Assembly (NCBI RefSeq): GCF_015686695.1
Contig: NZ_JADPMR010000004.1
Span: 1,364,001 to 1,428,000, forward strand
Length of the DNA: 64,000 bases
Reading direction: 5' to 3'
DNA from: Vibrio nitrifigilis
Lineage (GTDB): Bacteria; Pseudomonadota; Gammaproteobacteria; Enterobacterales; Vibrionaceae
The stretch's first letter is position 1. Each line of letters starts with the position of its first letter. The notes below the pieces were generated by a model. The model did not search any database. It was given only the letters and a program-made list of their open reading frames with translations, and was not told the DNA's origin. The translations under genes and the position numbers were made by a program. Positions 1 through 9,193 of this stretch are shown here, one piece after another.

Positions 1-45
1 CAGGTTGGTAGGGAAGTCATCGAGAAGAATCAGGAAAGATTATGA
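1..45 (+). CDS. 3' end of an unidentified upstream gene (partial)
   Basis: Frame 1 is open from the window edge and reads a charged helical tail (QVGREVIEKNQERL) before a TGA at 43-45. The stop overlaps the alr start as ATGA, the usual sign of translational coupling, so alr is probably the downstream gene of an operon that begins outside the window. Fourteen residues are too few to name a family. Confidence 0.45.
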   Translation, partial: QVGREVIEKNQERL

Positions 46-1118
46 TTACAGCACAAGCCATCATTGATTTAGGCGCTCTACAACACAATTATGCCAACCT
101 AAAAGGTCGGTTAGACAACCAGAAATTGGTTGCTGTTGTAAAAGGTGATGCCTATGGACATAACGCCATAGAAGTTGCCAAAGCACTTCCTCAAGCAGAT
201 ATGTTCGCCGTATCTCGTATCGAAGAAGCCGTAGAGCTGCGCAATGCTGGTATTCCACAGCCAATTTTGCTTTTAGAAGGATGTTTCTGCAAAGAAGATC
301 TTGAAACTGCGGCAGAATTGGAGTTACATACTGCCATCCATTGTCAGGAAACACTCCGCGATCTTGAGAGTGCCGAACTTTCCAAGCCTATTTCTGTCTG
401 GCTAAAAGTAGATACGGGCATGCACCGTATTGGCGTACAACCTCACGAAGTTTCAGACTACGTAAGCAAAATCGAACGAACCGGTAAAATTGCTGGTCAT
501 GTTGGCTTTATGAGTCACTTTAGCTGTGCTGATGATCTCAACTCACCTGCAACAAAACAGCAAATAGAACTGTTCAAAAAAGCCACAAAGCAGTATGCTG
601 GTCCGAAAACATTAGCAAACTCAGCTGGAATACTCCTCTGGCAAGACGCATATTTTCAGGTTTGCCGCGGCGGTATCGCCATTTATGGCGTCTCTCCATG
701 TGAAGGAGAAACAGGCGCAAAATACGGCTTAAAACCTGTAATGAGCCTGAAGTCTAAGTTGATAGCGGTTCGCCATCATCAAGCGAATCAACCCGTTGGT
801 TATAGCCAAACTTGGACTTCACCTCGTGATACCATCATGGGTGTTATCGCGATGGGCTATGGTGACGGGTTCCCCCGCACCGCACCACAGGGAACACCTG
901 TGTATATAAATGGACGCAAAGTTCCTATATCAGGACGTGTATCCATGGATATGATAACCGTTGACTTAGGTCCTAACTCTCAGGACAAAGTGGGAGATGA
1001 CGTAGAATTTTGGGGTAATAATCTACCGGTTGAGGAAGTCGCAGCACATATTGGTACCATCCCATATGAGCTGATGATTAAGTTAACCAAACGTGTAGAT
1101 AAGCGTTTTATTAAGTAA
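42..1118 (+). CDS. alr: Alanine racemase (PLP-dependent)
   Basis: Interconverts L- and D-alanine in the cytoplasm and so supplies D-Ala for peptidoglycan, or uses D-Ala catabolically. The 358-residue length is normal for the family. The PLP lysine is K34 in the VVKGDAYGH motif, and the catalytic tyrosine of the C-terminal beta domain is Y273 in MGYGDGFPR. The GRVSMDM and PYELM motifs near the C-terminus are also typical. The ATG overlaps the stop of the partial upstream frame (ATGA). No dnaB tail is visible upstream, so the context does not show whether this is the biosynthetic or a catabolic paralogue. Confidence 0.95.
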   Translation: MITAQAIIDLGALQHNYANLKGRLDNQKLVAVVKGDAYGHNAIEVAKALPQADMFAVSRIEEAVELRNAGIPQPILLLEGCFCKEDLETAAELELHTAIHCQETLRDLESAELSKPISVWLKVDTGMHRIGVQPHEVSDYVSKIERTGKIAGHVGFMSHFSCADDLNSPATKQQIELFKKATKQYAGPKTLANSAGILLWQDAYFQVCRGGIAIYGVSPCEGETGAKYGLKPVMSLKSKLIAVRHHQANQPVGYSQTWTSPRDTIMGVIAMGYGDGFPRTAPQGTPVYINGRKVPISGRVSMDMITVDLGPNSQDKVGDDVEFWGNNLPVEEVAAHIGTIPYELMIKLTKRVDKRFIK

Positions 1119-1123
1119 TACCA

Positions 1124-1156
1124 ATCATAATCATTCGACATTCAAATGATTATGAT
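1124..1156. terminator. 12-bp perfect inverted repeat after alr
   Basis: ATCATAATCATT (1124-1135) pairs exactly with AATGATTATGAT (1145-1156) across a 9-nt loop, starting 6 bp after the alr stop. No clear T-run follows, so it may be a transcript-end hairpin or a dispersed AATGATTATGATT-type repeat. The same half-site recurs in the palindrome near 17340. Confidence 0.5.
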
Positions 1157-1258
1157 GGGCATTACCCTCAGAATTCTCAGGGAAAAGCTTCAGCCCTTTT
1201 CCCTGCTCTTATGTCAAGTAGTTCCGTCATATGAACGCCACTCTCAAAAAGAATGTCT

Positions 1259-1275
1259 GTACGAATAGTTCGTAC
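1259..1275. promoter_or_regulatory. GTACGAA-TAG-TTCGTAC palindrome upstream of cfa
   Basis: A perfect 7-bp inverted repeat with a 3-bp spacer lies about 130 bp before the cfa start. A further GTACGAA half-site occurs at 1385-1391, just before the ribosome binding site. This resembles a dimeric repressor operator, and no regulator was identified. The rest of 1157-1407 holds nothing else recognised. Confidence 0.4.
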
Positions 1276-1407
1276 AAGTACAAACTTTGCCTCTGAATCC
1301 GACCTATCTTCGTTAAGTAAGTTGTGAATCGGCTTACGAGTCTAAAGTGACATGCTTTCTGCTCGCTGAATCACAGAAAATTCTGTACGAAAATGGAGAG
1401 ATCACAG

Positions 1408-2577
1408 ATGATACTATCTAACCCCATTGAACAGCATAACTTGCAGTCTTTGTTCGAATCACTACTTGTTGATGCTGACATAAAAATCAATGGCTCTCGC
1501 CCTTGGGATGTAAAAGTTCTCGATGATCGCTTTTATTCCCTAGTATTTAGTCAAGGCTCACTTGGCTTAGGCGAAAGTTATATGGATGGTATGTGGGAAT
1601 GCGAACAAATCGATGAAATGATTAATCGCGTGTTACGCCACGACCTAGAAGCCCACCTCGACAACAAAGCGAAATTTAAAATCGGTTTGAACGTCGCAGG
1701 GAGCAAATTGAAAGATCTGGTAAATCCTCAAAGTATTTCTCGAGCTAAACATGACGTATCATCACATTACGATTTGGGTAATGATCTGTTTAAATTAATG
1801 CTCGATAAGCGAATGACCTATACCTGTGGGTATTGGAACCACGCAGAAAACCTCGATGAAGCACAAGAAGCTAAACTTGACCTCATTTGCCGTAAAGCCG
1901 GCCTAAAACCAGGTATGCGTGTTCTTGATATCGGCTGCGGTTGGGGCAGTTTTATGAACTATGCTGCAGAAAAGTATGGCGTCATTTGTGATGGCTTAAC
2001 TTTATCGCACGAGCAAGCCGAATTAGGCCAGCAAATTGCCGACGAAAAAGGCTTAGCGGTGAACTTTCTTCTCCAAGATTACCGTGAATACCATCCAAAA
2101 GAAAAATACGATCGAATTGTCTCTGTCGGGATGATCGAACACGTGGGTCCAAGTAACTATGACGAATACTTTACCTGTGCCAAACGCGTGATGAAAGACG
2201 ATGGTATTTTTGTTTTACATACCATTGGTGGTAAAGAATCTTCTGATAAAACTGACCCTTGGATTGATAAGTATATTTTCCCTAACGGCGTATGCCCTTC
2301 CTTCGCTCAATTAGCACAAGCCGTCGAAAATAAGTTTGTTGTTGAAGATGTACATAACATTGGTGAAAGCTACGACAAAACACTGGTGGCTTGGTGCGAA
2401 AACTTTGAGAAAGGCTGGCCCCAACTTGCTGAAAAATATGGTGAACGCTTCAAGAGAATGTGGCGTTACTATTTATTAAGCTGCGCGGGTGCGTTTCGCT
2501 CTAGAAACATCAATGTTTGGCAGTTTGTTCTGACACACGAATGTTTAAGCCAACCCCACTACATTCGTCAATCATAA
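1408..2577 (+). CDS. cfa: Cyclopropane-fatty-acyl-phospholipid synthase
   Basis: Transfers a methylene group from S-adenosylmethionine to cis double bonds of membrane phospholipid acyl chains, a late-growth and acid-stress membrane modification. The SAM-binding motif VLDIGCGWGS starts at residue 172 and is followed by the usual CFA core (SVGMIEHVG, KYIFPNG, RMWRYYLLSCAGAFR). An in-frame ATG at 1393 exists, but GGAG at 1396-1399 sits 8 bp before the ATG at 1408, so 1408 is preferred, giving 389 residues, close to the E. coli enzyme. It is a single gene followed by a clear terminator. Confidence 0.93.
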   Translation: MILSNPIEQHNLQSLFESLLVDADIKINGSRPWDVKVLDDRFYSLVFSQGSLGLGESYMDGMWECEQIDEMINRVLRHDLEAHLDNKAKFKIGLNVAGSKLKDLVNPQSISRAKHDVSSHYDLGNDLFKLMLDKRMTYTCGYWNHAENLDEAQEAKLDLICRKAGLKPGMRVLDIGCGWGSFMNYAAEKYGVICDGLTLSHEQAELGQQIADEKGLAVNFLLQDYREYHPKEKYDRIVSVGMIEHVGPSNYDEYFTCAKRVMKDDGIFVLHTIGGKESSDKTDPWIDKYIFPNGVCPSFAQLAQAVENKFVVEDVHNIGESYDKTLVAWCENFEKGWPQLAEKYGERFKRMWRYYLLSCAGAFRSRNINVWQFVLTHECLSQPHYIRQS

Positions 2578-2599
2578 TGTTTACCTGTATCTAAAACGC

Positions 2600-2626
2600 A
2601 AAGAGGCCAGTAAATGGCCTCTTTTT
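2600..2626 (+). terminator. Rho-independent terminator of cfa
   Basis: A 9-bp stem (AAAGAGGCC / GGCCTCTTT) with a 7-nt loop runs into a short T-run, 22 bp after the cfa stop. It can also serve the convergent MFS gene. Confidence 0.85.
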
Positions 2627-2631
2627 AGTAG

Positions 2632-2654
2632 TATACCCAAGTAACCTCAAGATG
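2632..2654. repeat. Half copy of the TATACCCAA dispersed repeat
   Basis: Matches the left end of the dispersed intergenic repeat (TATACCCAAGTAACCTCAAG, then ATG) and abuts the MFS stop codon. No right-hand TTGGGTATA end is present. Confidence 0.6.
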
Positions 2655-2656
2655 GA

Positions 2657-3919
2657 TTATTCGTCCAAAGCCCATTCATCATCCACTTCATTTCGGTTAC
2701 GTGGATCCGGTTGATGTTCCGCAATCCAATACAAACCAATCATCATTAAGCAAAAGACGAAACACAAACCATACAAGGCTTGAGCACTTCCCAGATGAAT
2801 CAAAAACCCTCCGACAAGCGGTGCGGCCGCAAATCCGAGTGAATATAAAGCCGCTGCGCCAAAGTAGGAACCACGTAAATGTGCTGGCGCTAATCTATCA
2901 ATTTGTACACTTAATGTTGGGAAGGTAATGACTTCACCCAGCGCCAAAATAAAGGCTGACAAATACCACCCCATCGGCCACTCAGCAGACGAAAATAGAA
3001 ATCCTATTTGAGATACTGCCACCAGCACCATGCCTAATCGAGTGCGAGCAAAAAGTGGGACACGCTCCATTAATTTCAGTAATGGAAACTGAAAGACAAT
3101 AACGGTAATGGTATTAACCATCACCAAGCCCGCCACCAACTTGGCTGCATCAGGAAGGCCAGAACGTACGATGACCTGTTGCAGTGAACTGTCGACCTGC
3201 CCATAGACAAACATCAAAAAAAAGTTCGCCACCATCATCTTCACAAACAGTCCATCACGTGAAATAACGGATAACGTTGCTTTGAAATTAGGAAGCTGTT
3301 CATCAATAAACGCACTTGAATGACGTTGAGAAGGCAGAGTCAAAAATAACACAGCCCCATATCCCAGATACGTGATGCTGGTCAGTAAAAACAAGCCCTG
3401 CGGATGCGATAGAGCAGCAGTAATGCCAATTAATGGGCCAATCGCTCCGCCAGCGTTTATCAAGAAATATCTGAGATTTAACCCGAGTTCACAGTCTTTT
3501 TTATTCTCGAGATGGTCACTAATCACCGATTTAGCAGGTGATTCAATCATGGGACGCGCAATCCCAACCCCCACGATTAATAACCCAAACTGCCATAGTT
3601 CTGTGGCAATACCAATGCCGCCATAAGACAGCATGGCACATACTGAGCCAGCCACCATTACCCATTTTCGACCAAAGCAGTCCGAAAGGTATCCGATATA
3701 CAATCCCCATAACGTACCAGTAATGGTACTTGCAGCGAGCATAATACCAATTGTAATTTCACTGGCATGAAAGTCTTGATAGAGAATGACAATTAAAAAA
3801 GGCCAAGACATAAAAAAGGTTGTTCGAGTTAGTAGTGTTCCTACTAATACTGCCCATACTGGTTTTGAAAATCGTTGTACCCTATGCCACTTAAATAGTG
3901 ACTCTGAACCGACTGACAT
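2657..3919 (-). CDS. MFS transporter, multidrug-efflux type
   Basis: Inner-membrane secondary transporter of the major facilitator superfamily. The 420 residues carry about 12 hydrophobic segments in two halves, with an intracellular loop of the GYLSDCFGRKW type after TM2 and a LAPAHLRGSYFGA loop in the second half, as in MdtH/MdtG-like drug exporters. The longest frame starts at 3976, but that start lies inside the terminator of the preceding gene. The ATG at 3919 has GGAGAAGTC directly upstream and is chosen. The substrate cannot be told from sequence. Confidence 0.85.
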   Translation of the reverse strand: MSVGSESLFKWHRVQRFSKPVWAVLVGTLLTRTTFFMSWPFLIVILYQDFHASEITIGIMLAASTITGTLWGLYIGYLSDCFGRKWVMVAGSVCAMLSYGGIGIATELWQFGLLIVGVGIARPMIESPAKSVISDHLENKKDCELGLNLRYFLINAGGAIGPLIGITAALSHPQGLFLLTSITYLGYGAVLFLTLPSQRHSSAFIDEQLPNFKATLSVISRDGLFVKMMVANFFLMFVYGQVDSSLQQVIVRSGLPDAAKLVAGLVMVNTITVIVFQFPLLKLMERVPLFARTRLGMVLVAVSQIGFLFSSAEWPMGWYLSAFILALGEVITFPTLSVQIDRLAPAHLRGSYFGAAALYSLGFAAAPLVGGFLIHLGSAQALYGLCFVFCLMMIGLYWIAEHQPDPRNRNEVDDEWALDE

Positions 3920-3955
3920 GACTTCTCCGCTAACTGCCCAGTAACCACTTGGGCG

Positions 3956-3984
3956 TAAAAAACCCAGCAGCGGCACTGCTGGGT
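3956..3984 (-). terminator. Rho-independent terminator of the Lon-like gene
   Basis: Read on the minus strand, ACCCAGCAG pairs with CTGCTGGGT (9 bp, 5-nt loop) and is followed by a run of T. It lies 38 bp after the stop of the Lon-like protease gene. Confidence 0.85.
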
Positions 3985-4021
3985 ATAGATAATATGCTTA
4001 GGAATGAGTGATTAAGTAAGC

Positions 4022-6382
4022 TTATTTTCTCAAAGCATTCAATTTTGCTTGGGCTAAACCAAAGATAGTATCCACTGGATAACTGCCATCTTGAGTCGCC
4101 ACGCCAGCTTCTTTGCCCGTGAAAATTTCGATCGCTTCAATAACATGATCCACAGCCCAAATGTGAAATTCACCTTTTTCTACGGCTTTGACAATGTCAG
4201 CACGCAACATGAGGTTATGCTGGTTCGCACGGGGAATGATCACGCCTTGTTTATCATGGCGACCTTTAATAGTACAGACGTTGAAGAAACCTTCAATTTT
4301 TTCATTCACGCCACCAATTGGCTGTGACTCACCAAACTGATTCATAGAGCCAGTGACGGCAATATCCTGACGATTAGGATGTTTGGAGAACGCCGACACT
4401 ATGGCACAAAACTCAGCCATGGTTGCACTATCACCATCCACACCACCGTAAGACTGTTCAAACGTAATGGTTGTGGTTAATGGAACGCGGGCTGTACGGC
4501 CAAATACGGAATTAAGGTAAGCAGATAGAATCATCACCCCTTTCGAGTGCAAACTACCACCGAGATCGACACTGCGTTCAATATCGATAATGTCCCCATC
4601 TCCATAAGAGGTCGTTGCCGTAATGCGGTTTGGCGCACCAAACGCATAATCGCTAGTCGCTAATACCGATAGTGCATTGACTTGGCCGACCGCTTCCCCT
4701 TCGGTTTGTATCAATGTAGTACCGTTAAGGAAGGTCTCCATCACTTCTTCTTGAATGCGATTTACCCGCAGCTCTTGATTATGCAACGCTTCATCAACAT
4801 GGCTTTGCCGAATCATATTCGAGTTTGCCTGTTTGGCGACATAGTTCGCTTCTCGCAACAAATTCGCAATGTGCGCCGCATGCAATGAGAGTTTATTCTG
4901 GCTCCCCGTAATACGAGAACTGTGTTCAATGATGCGACCAATCGCTTTACGGTCGCAATGCAACAAACTGTTATCGTGCACCATGCTTGAAATTAAACGA
5001 GCGTAGTGCAGTTCTGAATCTGAGGTACGTTTCATTTCATCTTCAAAGTCCGCCGTAACACGGAACAGTTCACCGAACTCTGGGTCGTAATGGGTGAGCA
5101 GTTCATAGGTACGATAGTCACCAAACAAGATGATTTTAACGTTCAGAGGGATGGGTTCGGGATCTAATGACACGGCGCCTGTTAACGTCACCTCTTTTTC
5201 CAATGAGGTGAAACTGAGCTGTCGGGCACGCAACGCACGTTTAAGGCCATCCCACACATAAGGCTGCTCAAGCACTTTCACCGCATCCATCAATAACACA
5301 CCACCGTTGGCTTTGTGCAAACTGCCGGCTCGTATCAATGAAAAATCGGTAAAGACCGTTCCTTTATATGTTGCTGTTTCAATATAGCCAAATAGCGAGT
5401 GGTAGTTTGGGTTCTCTTCTACAACAATAGGGAAATCATCAGAATGACGGCTTACCAATACGTTAACTTTGTAACGACGCGGCATACGCTTATCTAACGA
5501 CGCGGATGAGAGTTCAGATTGTTCATTACTTTCTTCCAAAAAGATATCGACATTTTCGATGATGTCTTTTTGTAAGTCGCTAAGGTACGTCTTTATTTCC
5601 GTATGTTTGCTGTACTCTTTTTTGAGCTCTTTAATAAAATGCCCGATCACACCTTGAGTGACTTCATCATTCAGTTTTTTGTTCTTTTCACTAAAGTCTT
5701 CTTCCCATTCGGTCAGTTTACGCACCACATTACGCAATTCGACTTCCAAACCATCAATCGTATCACTGAAGTACAGCTGCTCTTTTTCACTCAAGGCGTT
5801 AAAGGTTTCTTCAGTGTGCATTTCCTCACCGTTCATGGCGACAAATTGATAGTCTCCTTGCGGTGTAATCGTCAGGCTCACTCCTTTTTCTTTAGCCAGT
5901 TGAGTCACAGCAGCTAATTCGCTTTCTTGTTTTTCAGCTAACTGATTTTTCAGTTTTTCCGAACGGCTATAGTAAATTTCATTATCAAAAGCGAGAGGGA
6001 TCGCTTTCACTAGGCGTGTTATCAGTTTCTCAATATCTTGACGCAGCTTGGTGCCAACACCACAAGGCAAGCGCAATACTTTCGGAATACGAATGTCATC
6101 AAAGTTGGCGACATAACACCAATCATACAACGCTTCACTGTTGTGCTTATTACGATTTAAGTAACGTAAAATCATGGTACGTTTACCTAAACCGTTACGC
6201 CCTATCGCATAAATGTTGTAGCCTTTTTCACGGATAGACATGGCAAATTCAACCGCTTTTTGCGCACGTTCTTGGCCAACGATTTCATCGATTGGCGGCA
6301 ATTCTTTGGTTGATTTACACGGCAGCATTTCTAGGTCAGCGACCTGATAGAGCTGCTCAGCTTGCAGAGCCCGAATAGCCAT
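4022..6382 (-). CDS. Lon-like AAA+ ATP-dependent protease (AAA_32/Lon_C type)
   Basis: Cytoplasmic energy-dependent protease related to Lon but with a different N-terminal part. A P-loop-like GRNGLGKRT lies at residues 61-69, followed by a long helical, coiled-coil-rich insertion (about 130-300) and an AAA segment with GGVLLMDAV and FGDYRTYELL motifs. The C-terminal Lon protease domain has the catalytic serine S652 (GDSATMAEF) and lysine K695 (GGVNEKIEG). Their 43-residue spacing equals S679/K722 of E. coli Lon. Length is 786 residues. A very strong ribosome binding site (AAGGAGGG) precedes the ATG. It is a monocistronic gene with its own terminator. Substrates are unknown. Confidence 0.88.
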   Translation of the reverse strand: MAIRALQAEQLYQVADLEMLPCKSTKELPPIDEIVGQERAQKAVEFAMSIREKGYNIYAIGRNGLGKRTMILRYLNRNKHNSEALYDWCYVANFDDIRIPKVLRLPCGVGTKLRQDIEKLITRLVKAIPLAFDNEIYYSRSEKLKNQLAEKQESELAAVTQLAKEKGVSLTITPQGDYQFVAMNGEEMHTEETFNALSEKEQLYFSDTIDGLEVELRNVVRKLTEWEEDFSEKNKKLNDEVTQGVIGHFIKELKKEYSKHTEIKTYLSDLQKDIIENVDIFLEESNEQSELSSASLDKRMPRRYKVNVLVSRHSDDFPIVVEENPNYHSLFGYIETATYKGTVFTDFSLIRAGSLHKANGGVLLMDAVKVLEQPYVWDGLKRALRARQLSFTSLEKEVTLTGAVSLDPEPIPLNVKIILFGDYRTYELLTHYDPEFGELFRVTADFEDEMKRTSDSELHYARLISSMVHDNSLLHCDRKAIGRIIEHSSRITGSQNKLSLHAAHIANLLREANYVAKQANSNMIRQSHVDEALHNQELRVNRIQEEVMETFLNGTTLIQTEGEAVGQVNALSVLATSDYAFGAPNRITATTSYGDGDIIDIERSVDLGGSLHSKGVMILSAYLNSVFGRTARVPLTTTITFEQSYGGVDGDSATMAEFCAIVSAFSKHPNRQDIAVTGSMNQFGESQPIGGVNEKIEGFFNVCTIKGRHDKQGVIIPRANQHNLMLRADIVKAVEKGEFHIWAVDHVIEAIEIFTGKEAGVATQDGSYPVDTIFGLAQAKLNALRK

Positions 6383-6510
6383 CGCACCCCCTCCTTATGT
6401 TGTTATGATTATTGTTGTAGTCTAATTTTAGGACAAAAGCATCGATTATTTAGTGACTTACCCCCTACGCTTGTTCAAACGGACAATGTTTAACCAATTC
6501 GACTCCTTAT

Positions 6511-6529
6511 AACAATAACTATCATTTGC
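6511..6529. promoter_or_regulatory. Fur-box-like sequence
   Basis: The 19-mer beginning AACAATAACT and ending CATTTGC matches 12 of 19 positions of the classical Fur consensus by my count. It lies about 57 bp before the start at 6586, so the pair 6586-8713 may be iron-regulated. The rest of 6383-6585 shows nothing else recognisable. Confidence 0.4.
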
Positions 6530-6585
6530 AATTGAGAACTAATTGCATTTAAATAAAGACAGTCTGATTTCGTGGAGTACTGAAT

Positions 6586-7080
6586 ATGGATCTACAACAA
6601 TGCTGGTCGAGCTTCCTTAAAGCTGAACAATTACTGCAAGATGGCCACTGGCCACAAGCTCATTATTTACTTGAGGATATATTACATGACCTGCCTGGCC
6701 ATATTAACCAAGCAGCAACCGATGATCATACCAAGCCATGTCAGTTTTCATGCTTGATCGCGGGGTTGAGAGATACCACTGTTTATCAATCAGAAATCCT
6801 CAACAACATGGGGCAACAACAACGTGCTTTTGAAGCATTAAACCAGTCCTATGCTTTACTGCAATTTCTCTCTATTGAAGATTCAGACTTGATCAGAAGT
6901 GTCTCTAAAGTGCTAGAAAAGCACAGTGAAGATCTTTTGCATCACATGGGTGCGTTCTGTCACGCGCAAAGAAACGCGCAATGGCAATTAGAATATGAAC
7001 AAGTTGAAAAGGCGCATCACCATTTTTCACAATTGAAACGTTTAAATGATTTACAGCCTAATGCGGTTGTAATGAATTAA
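6586..7080 (+). CDS. Unknown helical protein, partner of the ABC ATPase
   Basis: A 164-residue soluble protein without signal peptide or membrane segment. It looks all-helical, with amphipathic repeats (LLQDGHWPQAHYLLEDIL; NNMGQQQRAFEALNQSYALL) suggestive of a TPR-like fold, and is rich in His, Gln and Cys. The start has GGAGTACTGAAT upstream. It ends 13 bp before the ABC ATPase gene and both share one upstream region, so they form a two-gene operon. No family recognised. Confidence 0.75.
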   Translation: MDLQQCWSSFLKAEQLLQDGHWPQAHYLLEDILHDLPGHINQAATDDHTKPCQFSCLIAGLRDTTVYQSEILNNMGQQQRAFEALNQSYALLQFLSIEDSDLIRSVSKVLEKHSEDLLHHMGAFCHAQRNAQWQLEYEQVEKAHHHFSQLKRLNDLQPNAVVMN

Positions 7081-7093
7081 TTAGGAAGTCTTA

Positions 7094-8713
7094 ATGTCAC
7101 AGACACCACTTTTACAGGTACGTAACTTGTCGGTGAGTTTCACCACCAACGACGGTATTGTTGATGCCGTGCATAATGTTAACTTTGACCTTTATAAAGG
7201 CGAAACACTCGCTATTGTGGGCGAATCAGGCAGCGGTAAATCAGTATCCACCAATGCCGTTATGCAGCTTCTTCCCAAAAATGCCATCGTGAACTCTGAT
7301 GCACAGATTCTGTTTGAAAGCCGTTCACTGCTTAATCAATCAGATTCAGACATGCGCCGCATTCGTGGCAATCGCATCGGCATGATCTTTCAGGAACCCA
7401 TGACGTCATTGAATCCCTACATGCGTGTGGGAATTCAAGTCGCTGAAGCGGTAATGTGTCATCAATCTATCAGTCGTTCACAGGCTAAACAGCGCGTTAT
7501 TGAACTATTCGAGCTCGTTCAGTTGCCTAACCCAAATCAAGCTTACACAAAATATCCTCACGAATTTTCTGGCGGTCAGTTACAACGCATTATGATCGCC
7601 ATGGCCCTGATTAATGAACCTGATATCTTAATCGCTGACGAACCAACAACAGCGCTAGACGTCACCGTTCAAGCAGAAGTGTTAAACCTCATCAAAGATA
7701 TCCAAAACAAAATGGGTATGGCGATACTATTTATTACCCATGACCTCGGTGTCGTCAAACATGTCGCAGATCGCGTTCTCGTCATGTGTACCGGTGATGT
7801 GATTGAAGAAGGTCCAACGGAGACTATTTTCGATAACCCACAAAATGATTACACACGAATGTTGATCAATGCGATCCCGCGTGGCCAAAAAGATCCTATC
7901 ACCGACAATGCCGAATCGCTTCTAAAAGCGCAAGATATTCGGGTTAAGTTTCTCGTTAAATCGCATTTTATTGCCAGCAAAAACCAATATTTTGAAGCCG
8001 TTAAAGGCATCTCGCTTGAACTTAAACAAGGGGAAACGTTAGGTATTGTTGGAGAGTCAGGAAGCGGTAAATCAACATTGGGGCGAGCTCTAATTGGCTT
8101 ACTCCCCTCAACGGGCTCTATCGAATTCAAAGGGCAAGATTATCGTGCACTTTCTACGAGACAGAAGTTAGATCTGAAGAAAGATATTCAGATGGTCTTC
8201 CAAGACCCATATGGTTCTTTATCCCCCCGCATGACAGTAGGGGAAATCATCACCGAGGGGTTAACCGTCCATCGACCAGAAATGACTAAAATGGAGCGGA
8301 TGCATCGAGCACGCCAAGCGTTAGAAGAAGTTCGTCTAGAAGCAAATGCACTCAACCGTTACCCACATGAATTCTCTGGCGGCCAAAGGCAACGTATCGC
8401 CATTGCACGAGCGTTAATCTTAGAGCCTTCATTTATACTACTCGATGAACCAACGTCGGCATTAGATCGCTCAGTACAACTGACGGTGATTGATCTGCTA
8501 AAAGATATCCAGAAACGCCGTAATATCGGTTTCTTGTTTATCAGTCACGACTTAAGCGTAGTCAAGGCACTGTCGGATCGCGTACTCGTTATGCAAAAAG
8601 GGGTGGTAATGGAAGAAGGCACAGCCAACGACATCTTCCATCGGCCACAAAATGATTACACCAAGAAATTGATTGCCGCATCGTTTGATGTGGATGACGA
8701 CGCAGCTGCATAA
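7094..8713 (+). CDS. Double ABC ATPase, YejF-like (peptide/microcin-type importer)
   Basis: Cytoplasmic energy subunit of an oligopeptide-family ABC importer, with two fused nucleotide-binding domains. Walker A motifs GESGSGKS lie at residues 43-50 and around 320-328. There are two signature motifs (FSGGQLQR, FSGGQRQR), two Walker B segments (ILIADEPTTALD, ILLDEPTSALD) and two H-loops. The 539 residues match YejF. The usual yejABE binding-protein and permease genes are absent, so the ATPase is an orphan here or works with components elsewhere. AGGAAG precedes the ATG. Confidence 0.88.
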   Translation: MSQTPLLQVRNLSVSFTTNDGIVDAVHNVNFDLYKGETLAIVGESGSGKSVSTNAVMQLLPKNAIVNSDAQILFESRSLLNQSDSDMRRIRGNRIGMIFQEPMTSLNPYMRVGIQVAEAVMCHQSISRSQAKQRVIELFELVQLPNPNQAYTKYPHEFSGGQLQRIMIAMALINEPDILIADEPTTALDVTVQAEVLNLIKDIQNKMGMAILFITHDLGVVKHVADRVLVMCTGDVIEEGPTETIFDNPQNDYTRMLINAIPRGQKDPITDNAESLLKAQDIRVKFLVKSHFIASKNQYFEAVKGISLELKQGETLGIVGESGSGKSTLGRALIGLLPSTGSIEFKGQDYRALSTRQKLDLKKDIQMVFQDPYGSLSPRMTVGEIITEGLTVHRPEMTKMERMHRARQALEEVRLEANALNRYPHEFSGGQRQRIAIARALILEPSFILLDEPTSALDRSVQLTVIDLLKDIQKRRNIGFLFISHDLSVVKALSDRVLVMQKGVVMEEGTANDIFHRPQNDYTKKLIAASFDVDDDAAA

Positions 8714-8732
8714 ACTTCATTATGTTGTTAGG

Positions 8733-8760
8733 GAGTCCGCTTTTTTGGCGGACTCTTTTT
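8733..8760 (+). terminator. Rho-independent terminator
   Basis: GAGTCCGC (8733-8740) pairs with GCGGACTC (8748-8755) and is followed by TTTTT, ending the 6586-8713 operon. Confidence 0.92.
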
Positions 8761-9193
8761 ATTTCCCCCAACATATTTTTACATCGTCGCTGTAAACTCT
8801 GCGTTAAGTCTTATTATTGATTTTATAAATACCATACCCAACCAACCTCAATATGCTCGATTAAGAGCATCCTTAACAAGTACACATTAAGCCCGAAAAC
8901 GGAAGAAATGTGATGCACGTATCTCGACAGAACGGGGGCCTGTATTCTGATACAACAGCCTCCCTAACACATTGATAATATGAATACCAAATGAACACCC
9001 GATAAAGAATCTTAACCGCACACTTACTTTGTCAGAAAAACCATCAATAACGTCCAAAAAACGATAAATCCCAAATGTTTTCTATCCTAAGACTTACAGT
9101 GCCTGACAGACTCCTAACATTGGCATTGATAGGATAAATACATATTCAAAAAACATTAAGAAAACGATAATGACGACCACGAGGAGACATCGC
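8761..9193. other. Intergenic region
   Basis: About 430 bp without a gene. A decayed copy of the dispersed repeat (CATACCCAACCAACCTCAATATGC) lies near 8836-8860. Nothing else is supported. The promoter of the small secreted protein gene must lie in the right half. Confidence 0.5.

Noticed and set aside
3920..3976. N-terminal extension of the MFS protein
   Set aside because: Lies within the Lon-like gene's terminator; a good ribosome site lies before 3919.
9120..9150. TTGGCATTGATAGGATAAATAC before the small secreted protein as a sigma54 promoter
   Set aside because: No GC at the -12 position in register.
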